Origin: Pseudomonadota bacterium
GTDB lineage: Bacteria > Desulfobacterota > Syntrophia > Syntrophales > UBA5619
NCBI GenBank assembly: GCA_018819165.1
Contig: JAHJQP010000039.1
Coordinates: 1 to 5,797 of the forward strand
DNA length: 5,797 bases
Direction of reading: 5' to 3'
Shown: positions 1 to 5,593 of the stretch, piece after piece
How positions within the stretch are numbered: the first letter of the stretch is position 1
Layout: every line of letters begins with the position of its first letter
The notes under the pieces: model-generated
The model's input: the letters and a program-made list of their open reading frames with translations, nothing else
Databases searched by the model: none
Told to the model about the DNA's origin: nothing
Translations under genes and position numbers: made by a program

Positions 1-695
1 AATGTCACCATGATCTTCTTCAGCGAAACCTCTGGGCCAAGGGGTCGTGATGCAGCCATACTCTCGAGGATCTCGGGTCTAGCGCTTTGCACATAGTTGA
101 TCACCCCCGCCGTGATAAAACCCTCGACGATACCGATGGCCAAATGGATCGGCTGCATCAGAAGGACAAAGGCGCCGAAGGGCAGTTCGCTTTTGCCCGA
201 CAGAAGCGTCTCCATAACGACCGAAAAAGCGCCGAGTTGCAGGGCCAGAATGACGCTCACGATGGAGGCGACGAGGATCCGCCCGGGATTTTTGCTGTCT
301 CCGACCAATGGTTTATAAATGAATGGATAGACGAGATAGCAGGGATAGACGCCCAGGTTCCAGATATTGCAACCGAGGGCAAGCAGTCCGCCGTCAGCGA
401 AGAAGAGCGCCTGGACCGTCAGGACCGAGGCCATAACGAGAAAGGCTGCATGGGAACCGAGGATGATGGCCAGAATCATCCCGCCTGCCAGGTGTCCGCT
501 CGATCCTGTCCCGGGAATCGTGAAATTGATCATCTGTGCCGCGAAAATAAAGGCGCCAAGGACGCCCATCAAAGGGATCATCCTGTCGTCGATCTGTGCT
601 TTCAGTTTCTTCGAGGCATATCCGCCTACCGCGACCGTTCCGACCCACAATGTCGTCCCCACGGCGGGGGAGAGTAAAGCATCTGCCATGTGCAT
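1..695 (-). CDS. cbiM: ECF-type nickel/cobalt importer substrate-capture subunit CbiM/NikM (3' part outside window)
   Basis: This is the integral-membrane S component of an energy-coupling factor (CbiMNQO/NikMNQO) transporter, which captures Ni2+ or Co2+ for ATP-driven uptake across the inner membrane. I translated 231 codons; the gene runs off the left edge. The start at 695 is chosen because it gives the N-terminus MHMADALLSP behind a perfect AGGAGGTGA. The family needs a free Met1-His2 N-terminus as a metal ligand, so ATG 689 would destroy it. The other family ligand is seen as His68 in GSSGHLAGG. Further CbiM signatures are ALGCNIWNLG near residue 110 and HLAIGIVEGFITAGVI near residue 200. 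Hydrophobic segments alternate through the protein. An upstream NikR operator (803-829) makes nickel the likely substrate rather than cobalt. The remaining subunits (N, Q, O) would be expected beyond the left edge, and a C-terminal fusion to a NikN-like part is possible but not visible. Confidence 0.93.
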   Translation of the reverse strand, partial: MHMADALLSPAVGTTLWVGTVAVGGYASKKLKAQIDDRMIPLMGVLGAFIFAAQMINFTIPGTGSSGHLAGGMILAIILGSHAAFLVMASVLTVQALFFADGGLLALGCNIWNLGVYPCYLVYPFIYKPLVGDSKNPGRILVASIVSVILALQLGAFSVVMETLLSGKSELPFGAFVLLMQPIHLAIGIVEGFITAGVINYVQSARPEILESMAASRPLGPEVSLKKIMVT

Positions 696-703
696 GGTCG
701 TCT

Positions 704-712
704 CACCTCCTC
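704..712 (-). promoter_or_regulatory. Ribosome binding site of cbiM
   Basis: Minus-strand GAGGAGGTG(A) matches the anti-Shine-Dalgarno sequence almost perfectly. The AGGAGG core ends 10 bases before ATG 695 and 16 bases before ATG 689. It therefore decides the start in favour of 695, which keeps the functional Met-His N-terminus. Confidence 0.85.
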
Positions 713-763
713 AAATACCCGGGGAAATAAAAAGTCATCTGCCATTTTCCCGACGGGTGGTTA

Positions 764-798
764 CCTGTTTATCCGGCAGAAATCCATTCCGGAACAGG
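764..798 (-). other. Imperfect hairpin in the cbiM leader
   Basis: Arms CCTGT (764-768) and ACAGG (794-798), plus TCCGG (772-776) and CCGGA (789-793), form a 10-bp stem. It has a 3-base bulge (769-771) and a 12-base loop. It lies between the NikR operator and the cbiM ribosome binding site, so it would sit in the 5' untranslated RNA. No T-run follows it and I do not recognise a known riboswitch class; it may have no function. Confidence 0.35.
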
Positions 799-802
799 AC
801 TC

Positions 803-829
803 ATGTTATGAATACTTAATTCGTAACAC
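803..829 (-). promoter_or_regulatory. NikR operator upstream of cbiM
   Basis: On the plus strand ATGTTAT-N13-GTAACAC (minus strand GTGTTAC-N13-ATAACAT). One half-site is a perfect GTGTTAC and the other matches its inverted copy at 5 of 7 positions. The spacer itself carries GAAT/ATTC at its ends, extending the dyad around base 816. From memory of comparative work, NikR sites in Desulfovibrio and relatives have the form GTGTTAC-N13/14-GTAACAC. The site lies in the nikR-cbiM gap, 107 bp upstream of the cbiM start. This implies that cbiM has its own Ni-repressed promoter instead of depending only on read-through from nikR. A possible -35 TTGTCC (834-839) lies next to it, but no convincing -10 is properly spaced. 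Confidence 0.8.
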
Positions 830-852
830 GCCCGGACAAAAAAATAATACCG

Positions 853-1269
853 TTACTCGATCTCCCGCCCCGTGCTGGACATGCTCAGGGTCGCGTGGCG
901 AACCCCCTTGATGGACCGAAGCGCGTCGGCCAGTTTCTGGACCTCTTCCGCCTTCCCCCGCGCGGCCACGATCTCCAGGCAGTTGTGGTGATCGAGATGG
1001 ATGTGCTGGGTGGAGATGATCGCCTCCTGGAACGCGTGCTGGGTGTCCGTCACCTTGCTCATGACGTCCCGCTTGTGATGGTCGTAAATGAGGGTGATGG
1101 CGCCCGCTACATCCTTGCCCTCCTGCCATTCCCGATGGACCAGCTCCCGGCGGATCAGGTCCCGCAGAGCCTCCGAGCGGTTGGTGTACTGTTTTTCCCG
1201 GATCAGGACATCGAACCTGTCCAGGAGAGTTTTTTCCAGGGAAACCCCGAAACGAACCAGTTCCGACAT
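853..1269 (-). CDS. nikR: Nickel-responsive transcriptional regulator NikR
   Basis: A 138-residue CopG/NikR-family repressor of typical full length. The N-terminal ribbon-helix-helix DNA-binding domain (about residues 1-45, with VRFGVSLEKTLLDRFD and NRSEALRDLIR) is followed by an ACT-like ligand-binding and tetramerisation domain (about 50-138). The four square-planar Ni2+ ligands are all present as His78, His89, His91 and Cys97, equivalent to E. coli His76, His87, His89 and Cys95. As holo-repressor it binds inverted repeats near nickel-uptake genes when cytoplasmic nickel is sufficient. ATG 1269 gives the conserved N-terminus, with GGTGAG (1276-1281) as a modest ribosome binding site. The gene is followed 157 bp downstream by cbiM in the same direction. 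It has an operator at its own promoter, so autorepression is likely. Confidence 0.97.
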   Translation of the reverse strand: MSELVRFGVSLEKTLLDRFDVLIREKQYTNRSEALRDLIRRELVHREWQEGKDVAGAITLIYDHHKRDVMSKVTDTQHAFQEAIISTQHIHLDHHNCLEIVAARGKAEEVQKLADALRSIKGVRHATLSMSSTGREIE

Positions 1270-1281
1270 CTTCAGCTCACC

Positions 1282-1308
1282 GTATTACGTTTTGCGCTTT
1301 CATAACAC
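1282..1308 (-). promoter_or_regulatory. NikR operator at the nikR promoter
   Basis: Plus strand GTATTAC-N13-ATAACAC (minus strand GTGTTAT-N13-GTAATAC). Each half-site matches the GTGTTAC/GTAACAC consensus at 6 of 7 positions, and the 13-bp spacer is identical in length to that of the site before cbiM. It overlaps the likely -10 element of nikR and ends 12 bp upstream of the start codon, a position suited to direct repression. This predicts negative autoregulation. Confidence 0.8.
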
Positions 1309-1326
1309 ATCCGCAGGTTCTGTCAA
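1299..1326 (-). promoter_or_regulatory. Sigma70-like promoter of nikR
   Basis: On the minus strand a perfect -35 TTGACA (1321-1326) is followed, after a 16-bp spacer, by TATGAA (1299-1304), which matches TATAAT at 4 of 6 positions. The -10 lies inside the NikR operator 1282-1308. Transcription would begin near 1290, leaving a very short leader before ATG 1269. The promoter fits within the 73-bp gap between the VWA gene's stop codon and nikR. Confidence 0.6.
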
Positions 1327-1342
1327 GAACTTTTTTACGTCA

Positions 1343-2536
1343 TTAATGCCGCTTCATCAGGTGCTGAACCGCCTTCTCCAGGCCGTCGAGGGTGAGTTCG
1401 AACATGGGGAAGATCTTCCAGATCGCGCCGATGGTCCAGGTATAGCCCCAGCTCGACTCCGGTTGGGGGTTCAACCAGACGGCATGCCGGAAGGTCCTGG
1501 CGAGGAATTTCAGGCGTTCTTCGCTGGTCCGACTCTCCTTCTGCCCGACGTAGATGGCGGCGTTCGCCCCCGTCAGCTCGTAGGGGGCCATCGCTGCGTC
1601 ACCCACGATGATGAGGCGGGTCTCCGGATCCCGGCGTGTGAACTCCTCGATCGCCTCCGGCCTGAGGTGCCGCTGCGGATCGAGCCAGATGCTGCTGTAG
1701 AGTGTGTTGTGAAAATAGTAGATCTTGAGGTCCTTGAACTGGGACCGGGCGTAGTTGAACAGCGTCTGGACGATCCCGATGTAGGGGTCCATCGACCAGC
1801 CGCCGTTGTCGATCATCAGGATGACCTTGAGGCGGTCGCTCAGGCGGCGATCGAAGACGATCGAAATCTCCCCTCCATTCCGCATCGTCTCATATATCGT
1901 CTTATCCACGTTGACGACGTCCCGCGGACCGTGGGGAATCATCCGCCGGAGCCTCTTGAGGGCCTCGCTCATCTGGATCTCGGTGAGGGGTCCCTCCTGG
2001 CTGTAGTCCCGGTACCGCCGCTCCATCGCCACCTTCACCGCCGACTTGTTCCGGGAGGTTCCGCCCACGCGCATCCCGCCGGGGTGGTCGCCCGAATGAC
2101 CGACGGGGGAGGTCCCCCCCGTCCCGATCCAACGGTTCCCGCCGTGATGCGCCTCCTTCTGCTCCTTCAGCCGGTCAAGGAAATACCGGATCAGCTCCTC
2201 AGGCGTGTACCGGCTGAGCTGCTCCTCGTCGAGGCCGAGCGCCTCCGCCATCTCCTGCGGATGCTTCAACCATTCTTCGAGGAGCGCCTTCGCGATATCG
2301 GTCAGCTCGACATCCTCCATCTCCAAGATCGTCGCCCCCCGGAAATAGTGGGCGAAGACCTGGTCGTAGGTGTCGAAGTAGCGTTCGCTCTTCACGAGAA
2401 TGGAGCGGGCCGCCGTGTAGAAGTCGTCGATGGAACCGATCACCCCGAGGGAGAGGGCCTTCTGCAGGCGTAGAAAGGAGGTGGGAGTGACGGGAACCCC
2501 TCGTTCCCGAAGCATATAGAAAAATTGGACAAACAA
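1343..2536 (-). CDS. CoxE-like protein with von Willebrand factor A domain, partner of the MoxR ATPase
   Basis: A 397-residue cytoplasmic protein with no signal peptide. It has an N-terminal helical region (1-130), a Gly/Ser/His-rich linker (about 130-165), a basic helical part (165-230) and a C-terminal VWA domain (about 235-397). The VWA strand LKVILMID leads to the MIDAS-like motif DNGGWSMD (Asp243, Ser248), in place of the usual DxSGSM. IIVGDAAMAPYE with Asp313 fits the later MIDAS acidic position. VWA proteins of the CoxE/NorD/CbbO type work with MoxR ATPases as adaptors that bring client enzymes for remodelling or metal-cofactor insertion. The start is TTG 2536, 10 bp after the ATPase stop, with AGGGGG six bases upstream; the first internal ATG (residue 8) is the alternative. 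The shared direction and tight spacing make it one operon with the ATPase. The client is unknown. Confidence 0.85.
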   Translation of the reverse strand: MFVQFFYMLRERGVPVTPTSFLRLQKALSLGVIGSIDDFYTAARSILVKSERYFDTYDQVFAHYFRGATILEMEDVELTDIAKALLEEWLKHPQEMAEALGLDEEQLSRYTPEELIRYFLDRLKEQKEAHHGGNRWIGTGGTSPVGHSGDHPGGMRVGGTSRNKSAVKVAMERRYRDYSQEGPLTEIQMSEALKRLRRMIPHGPRDVVNVDKTIYETMRNGGEISIVFDRRLSDRLKVILMIDNGGWSMDPYIGIVQTLFNYARSQFKDLKIYYFHNTLYSSIWLDPQRHLRPEAIEEFTRRDPETRLIIVGDAAMAPYELTGANAAIYVGQKESRTSEERLKFLARTFRHAVWLNPQPESSWGYTWTIGAIWKIFPMFELTLDGLEKAVQHLMKRH

Positions 2537-2546
2537 GGCATTCCCC

Positions 2547-3398
2547 CTACTTGCGGGCGCGTCCCGCTTGCTGAAGCGCGAGGTTCAAATCCAGGCTTTT
2601 CTTGAAGAGCACCCCGAGATAGGGGATCTCGCCGTTCTCGAGCGTCTTCACAACGAAATCGGGGTCGGACTGGAGGGCGCGGACCCAGTTGATCAGTTCC
2701 CGGGTGGCCGGTTTCTTCTCGATCCCCCGGAACTCCCGGAGGCGGTAGAAGGTAAGGAGAGAGGCCCTGGCCAGCTCCTCGGAGAGATCCGGGAAATGGA
2801 CGTTCAGGATCATCCGCATCATCTCCGGATCGGGAAATGCGATGTGGTGGAAGTTGCACCGGCCGAGGAAGGGATCGGAGAGGTCCTTCTTCGCGTTGGA
2901 GGTGATGATGATCACGGGGCGGTTCTTCGCCGTGACCGTCTTGTCGATCTCCATGATATCAAACTGCATCTGGTCGAGGACGTCGAGCATGTCGTCCTGG
3001 AAGTCCGTGTCCGCCTTGTCGATCTCGTCGATCAGGAGCACCGTCCGGCAGTCGGAGACGAAGGCCTGGCCGATCTTACCCATCCGGATGTACTCTTCGA
3101 TGTTGCTCACATCCCGCTTGGAATCCCCGAAGCGGCTGTCGTTGAGGCGGGTGAGGGTGTCGTACTGGTAGAGGGCGTCTAAGAGCTTCATGCTGGATTT
3201 CACGTTCAGGACGATCAGCGGCATCGCCAGGCTCTCGGCAATCGCGTACGCGAGCATCGTCTTGCCAGTGCCCGGTTCTCCCTTGAGTAGTAGCGGCATC
3301 TCCAGGGCCATGGAGACATTCACGATCTTGGCCAGTTCGTCGTCAAGGACGTACTTCGAGGCCCCGTGGAATCGATATGGCTCGCCGATCGGTTTCAT
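2547..3398 (-). CDS. MoxR-family AAA+ ATPase
   Basis: A 283-residue single-domain AAA+ ATPase of the MoxR group, with length normal for the family. Visible motifs are Walker A GEPGTGKT (40-47), Walker B VLLIDEID (120-127), sensor 1 IITSN (164-168), an arginine-finger candidate Arg180 in FLGRC, and sensor 2 Arg233 in KKPATRE. A C-terminal helical lid follows. Members assemble as hexamers and use ATP hydrolysis with a VWA partner to activate or metallate enzymes, as in CoxD/CoxE for CO dehydrogenase, NorQ/NorD and CbbQ/CbbO. The start ATG 3398 has AGGAGG (3405-3410) six bases upstream. The VWA gene follows after 10 bp. No enzyme gene sits in the operon, so the client must lie elsewhere. No convincing -35/-10 pair was seen upstream. 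Confidence 0.93.
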   Translation of the reverse strand: MKPIGEPYRFHGASKYVLDDELAKIVNVSMALEMPLLLKGEPGTGKTMLAYAIAESLAMPLIVLNVKSSMKLLDALYQYDTLTRLNDSRFGDSKRDVSNIEEYIRMGKIGQAFVSDCRTVLLIDEIDKADTDFQDDMLDVLDQMQFDIMEIDKTVTAKNRPVIIITSNAKKDLSDPFLGRCNFHHIAFPDPEMMRMILNVHFPDLSEELARASLLTFYRLREFRGIEKKPATRELINWVRALQSDPDFVVKTLENGEIPYLGVLFKKSLDLNLALQQAGRARK

Positions 3399-3480
3399 TC
3401 TATCCCTCCTGTGTGCGACAGTTTCTTCCCTTAACGAATATCGCAGATAATTTCCACTGCTTTTTTATCGAATCGCCCCT

Positions 3481-3516
3481 TCGGAAATCGGGAAATTGTT
3501 CCCCGAATTTTTCCGA
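3481..3516. repeat. Short inverted repeat / hairpin upstream of the MoxR ATPase gene
   Basis: TCGGAAA (3481-3487) pairs with TTTCCGA (3510-3516). Inside it, CGGGAA (3489-3494) pairs with TTCCCCG (3499-3505) across one bulged base, leaving a 4-base loop. It lies about 80 bp upstream of the ATPase start and is not followed by a T-run on the minus strand. It could be an operator or a leader hairpin, and no known regulator motif is recognised. Confidence 0.4.
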
Positions 3517-3630
3517 CCCGCGACAAGGAATTTTGTGATATGGGATTGCTGGGAATCGAATGCGGGGCTTCGGGAGGGGTGCATTGGAGATTTTTCGGGC
3601 ACCGAGCCACCGCAGCGGAGCGCCTTTCAG

Positions 3631-3688
3631 GAAAATGGGGACAGCTCCCTATTTTCCAAGGGAAAATAGGGAGCTGTCCCTAATTTTC
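3631..3688. repeat. Long near-perfect palindrome, REP-like element
   Basis: GGGACAGCTCCCTATTTTCC (3638-3657) is followed by a 3-base loop AAG and its exact 20-base reverse complement (3661-3680). The pairing continues outward with GAAAAT (3631-3636) against ATTTTC (3683-3688) after a small mismatch, for about 26 paired bases per side. Both neighbouring genes point away from it, so it is not the terminator of either. I recall palindromes with the word GGGACAGCTCCCTATTTTC as dispersed intergenic elements in deltaproteobacterial genomes, sometimes near REP-associated Y1 transposases. That attribution comes from memory, and only one copy is seen here. Confidence 0.75.
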
Positions 3689-3769
3689 CGTTTAGCGAAG
3701 CGAGGATGCGCACGGTCGAAAAATGTCCAGCGCCCCGGCGAAGGCCGCATGAAGATTCCAGGAGACACC

Positions 3770-4570
3770 ATGATCTGTTGCCCTGAAGACCGTGAGATCT
3801 GCGAGGTGCTGCTTAGATCGGCAAGTGAGCGTGGAGACCACGCGAAACCCCTTCCCCGGCTCATCGTGTCGGTGGGACGTCAGTTCCTCGGCGTTCCCTA
3901 TGAGGCCGGAACTCTGGAGCGGGAAGGACCGGAGGAGCTCGTCGTTAATCTGCGCGCCTTCGACTGCGTCACGTTCATCGAGGCTGTCGTCGTCATGGCC
4001 TGCCTGATCCGCACCGGCAAAACGGACTTCGCCGATTACGTCGCATCCCTGGAGAGGATCCGCTACCGAGGAGGGCGTTGCAACGGCTACCCCTCCCGCC
4101 TCCATTACTTCACCGATTGGCTCCACGACAACGGGCGCAAAGGCATCGCCCGGGACATCACCGCGGAGAGCGGCGGCATTCCCTTCCGGAAGGCGTTGCA
4201 TGAATTGACGGACCACCGGGATGACCACCCGCCGCTCCGGGACACGGCCGCCTTCCGGCGGATGCGAATCGTGGAGGCTGCCTGTTCCCGGCGGACGCTC
4301 CATTATGTTCCGAAGGCGGAACTGAAAAAAATTGAAAAGCGGATCGAGAAAGGCGACATCGTCGCGATCGCGACGGATGAGGAGGGGATCGACGTCATCC
4401 ACGCGGGATTTGCCGTCCGCGACCGGAGGGGGCTATATCTCCTCCATGCATCGCGCGCGGCGGGAAGTGTCGTCCTGTCGGATATCACCCTCTGCCGCTA
4501 TCTCCAGGAGCGGCGTTTCCGGACGGGGATCATCGTCGGGCGGGTTATCGCCCCGGACGCGGGACGCTGA
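3770..4570 (+). CDS. DUF1460-family, NlpC/P60-like cysteine amidase (putative N-acetylmuramoyl-L-alanine amidase-like)
   Basis: A 266-residue protein with the hallmarks of the DUF1460 (PF07313) family, a papain/NlpC-P60-like fold thought to cleave peptidoglycan-derived amides or muropeptides. The catalytic Cys66 lies in AFDCVTFIE. The family block SRLHYFTDW with a following DN.RKG spans about 109-125. The catalytic His211 candidate lies in DVIHAGF, and LLHAS (224-228) follows with a C-terminal SDITLCRYL helix. ATG 3770 is chosen because AGGAG (3760-3764) is five bases upstream. ATG 3749 also fits the frame but has a poorer site, and more distal ATGs would read through the palindrome. Neither start gives a signal peptide or lipobox, although many relatives are exported, so it may act on cytoplasmic muropeptides during recycling. 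It converges with the next gene. The family call is firm; the substrate is inferred. Confidence 0.85.
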   Translation: MICCPEDREICEVLLRSASERGDHAKPLPRLIVSVGRQFLGVPYEAGTLEREGPEELVVNLRAFDCVTFIEAVVVMACLIRTGKTDFADYVASLERIRYRGGRCNGYPSRLHYFTDWLHDNGRKGIARDITAESGGIPFRKALHELTDHRDDHPPLRDTAAFRRMRIVEAACSRRTLHYVPKAELKKIEKRIEKGDIVAIATDEEGIDVIHAGFAVRDRRGLYLLHASRAAGSVVLSDITLCRYLQERRFRTGIIVGRVIAPDAGR

Positions 4571-4579
4571 TTATCAGCG
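4565..4579. terminator. Small symmetric hairpin between convergent genes, possible weak bidirectional terminator
   Basis: CGCTGA-TTA-TCAGCG forms a 6-bp stem with a 3-base loop. It overlaps the TGA stop of the DUF1460 gene and lies 3 bp beyond the stop of the convergent gene. There is no T-run on either side, so intrinsic termination would be weak. Only 12 bp separate the two coding regions. Confidence 0.3.
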
Positions 4580-4582
4580 GCT

Positions 4583-5593
4583 TCAGAGAAGATCGAGCAG
4601 GGCGTCGATCTTGGCGTCGTCAAAGGCCGTTTCCCGGAAGATCCCCCGGACGAGTTCCGGATTCATCGCCCGGAAATCCTCTTCCCGGGAGGTGATGAGG
4701 AGGCCGCCCATATCTACCGCGCCGGGACTGACGAGGAGACTTGCCTCCCCTTCCCGGAAATAGGCGTCCGGCCGGTGCTTGAGCCGGGGGAAGAGGATCA
4801 GGCGCCAGAATTCTCCGGTATGGGTACAAAGCACGTTCAGCATCGGTTCGAAGGCGGATTCGGTCAGGCGGCCGAGCTCCCGGAGGATCTCCCCGACCGC
4901 CGCCGTCACGCCCGCCTCATTCTCCCCCACGATCACGAGAGCGCCCCGCCCCAGCCCTTCTGTGCGGCAGATGGTGACGCCGTTTCGCCGCAAGACCCTC
5001 GCCCGATTCCGGAGATCGCGCACCTCTTCCTCCACCGGCATGAAACCGGCGGCTACAGCCTGGAAGTGGAGGTGATCGGGCGCCGAGGCGCCACAATGCG
5101 GCCCGTTGTAGAAAACGGTCATCCGGGGACCGAAGTCCTCCGCCAGCCGAAGAAAGATCCCAAGGTAGTCCGGAAGTGACTGGGGGAGATGGCGGATGTG
5201 GACAATCGTCAAGTGCCCCGGAAAGATCGGCGCGGGATTGCACAGGATGAGATACTCTCCCCGGTAGAGAATCGCCCGCTGTTCCACGGGGAGGTTTTCA
5301 GGACACAGAAAACAGGGACGCCTCCGGATGGATTCCGGATCGACAGGTGCGCTCATGCTCACGATCCGTTGCGGATTGAACTGGACCTTCACGGCCAGTC
5401 CGTCGCCGCAGATCTCTCGCACCCGGACCGCTTTAAGGGCGGCGCAGCCCGCGTCAAGCGCCGGCCACGACTCCTTCTGACGGGCGAGAAGCCCCGCGAC
5501 CTGATCGGCAAGGAGGGAGGCTTCTCCCTCCTCCGGGAAAACCGCATACAGTCTCCGCCTCAATTCAGCGGATATCCCATCGTTTATTGCCAC
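4583..5593 (-). CDS. HIT/GalT-superfamily nucleotidyltransferase or phosphorylase-like protein (DUF4922 type)
   Basis: A 336-residue soluble protein. An N-terminal helical part (1-60) is followed by a central HIT-like domain. It has a CFLC pair (Cys94/Cys97, possible metal or structural site), a beta region FPGHLTIVHIRH (about 124-135), and the active-site segment NGPHCGASAPDHLHFQ (163-178) with the HxH pair His174/His176 and Gln178. This resembles the histidine motif of GalT, Ap4A phosphorylase and GDP-galactose phosphorylase. A C-terminal domain includes LFPRLKHRP (about 267-275), also reminiscent of those enzymes. I infer a nucleotidyl transfer or phosphorolysis reaction via a nucleotidyl-histidine; the substrate is unknown. 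The start is GTG 5593 with GGGAGA (5601-5606) seven bases upstream; no in-frame ATG precedes it after the upstream stop. The gene lies 69 bp after the preceding same-strand gene, and convergent to the amidase-like gene. Confidence 0.78.
   Translation of the reverse strand: MAINDGISAELRRRLYAVFPEEGEASLLADQVAGLLARQKESWPALDAGCAALKAVRVREICGDGLAVKVQFNPQRIVSMSAPVDPESIRRRPCFLCPENLPVEQRAILYRGEYLILCNPAPIFPGHLTIVHIRHLPQSLPDYLGIFLRLAEDFGPRMTVFYNGPHCGASAPDHLHFQAVAAGFMPVEEEVRDLRNRARVLRRNGVTICRTEGLGRGALVIVGENEAGVTAAVGEILRELGRLTESAFEPMLNVLCTHTGEFWRLILFPRLKHRPDAYFREGEASLLVSPGAVDMGGLLITSREEDFRAMNPELVRGIFRETAFDDAKIDALLDLL

Larger units (their letters stand above)
3399..3769. other. Divergent intergenic region between the moxR-type gene and the DUF1460 gene
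   Basis: This 371-bp stretch lies between genes transcribed away from each other, so it should hold both promoters. It contains the moxR-type ribosome binding site (3405-3410), an AT-richer tract (3420-3475), a 36-base hairpin (3481-3516) and a large palindrome (3631-3688). The plus-strand reading frame of the downstream gene stays open from 3560. That translation crosses the palindrome and has no protein-like features, so I treat it as non-coding. No tRNA or protein gene was recognised here. Confidence 0.6.

Noticed and set aside
87..677. 196-residue plus-strand open frame
   Set aside because: It is antisense to the clear CbiM reading frame; its translation is hydrophilic and low-complexity with no family signature.
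838..852. T-rich tract on the minus strand just after the nikR stop as a terminator
   Set aside because: No stable GC-rich stem precedes the T-run, so an intrinsic terminator cannot be supported.
696..852. Cobalamin riboswitch upstream of cbiM
   Set aside because: I find no B12-box-like sequence and the leader is too short. NikR operators explain the regulation better.
1317..1336. Plus-strand terminator-like GTTCT-GTCA-AGAAC followed by TTTTTT
   Set aside because: No plus-strand gene ends here and the stem is only 5 bp. On the relevant minus strand this sequence contains the nikR -35 TTGACA instead.
1088..2473. 461-residue plus-strand open frame
   Set aside because: It lies opposite nikR and the VWA gene; the translation is rich in Arg/Pro/Leu/Val, typical of the complement of GC-rich coding DNA. 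The minus-strand frames carry recognisable domains and ribosome binding sites.
3560..3769. Upstream extension of the DUF1460 gene to ATG 3560
   Set aside because: It would translate through the 58-base palindrome, has no protein-like features and lacks a ribosome binding site. The AGGAG before ATG 3770 is much better.
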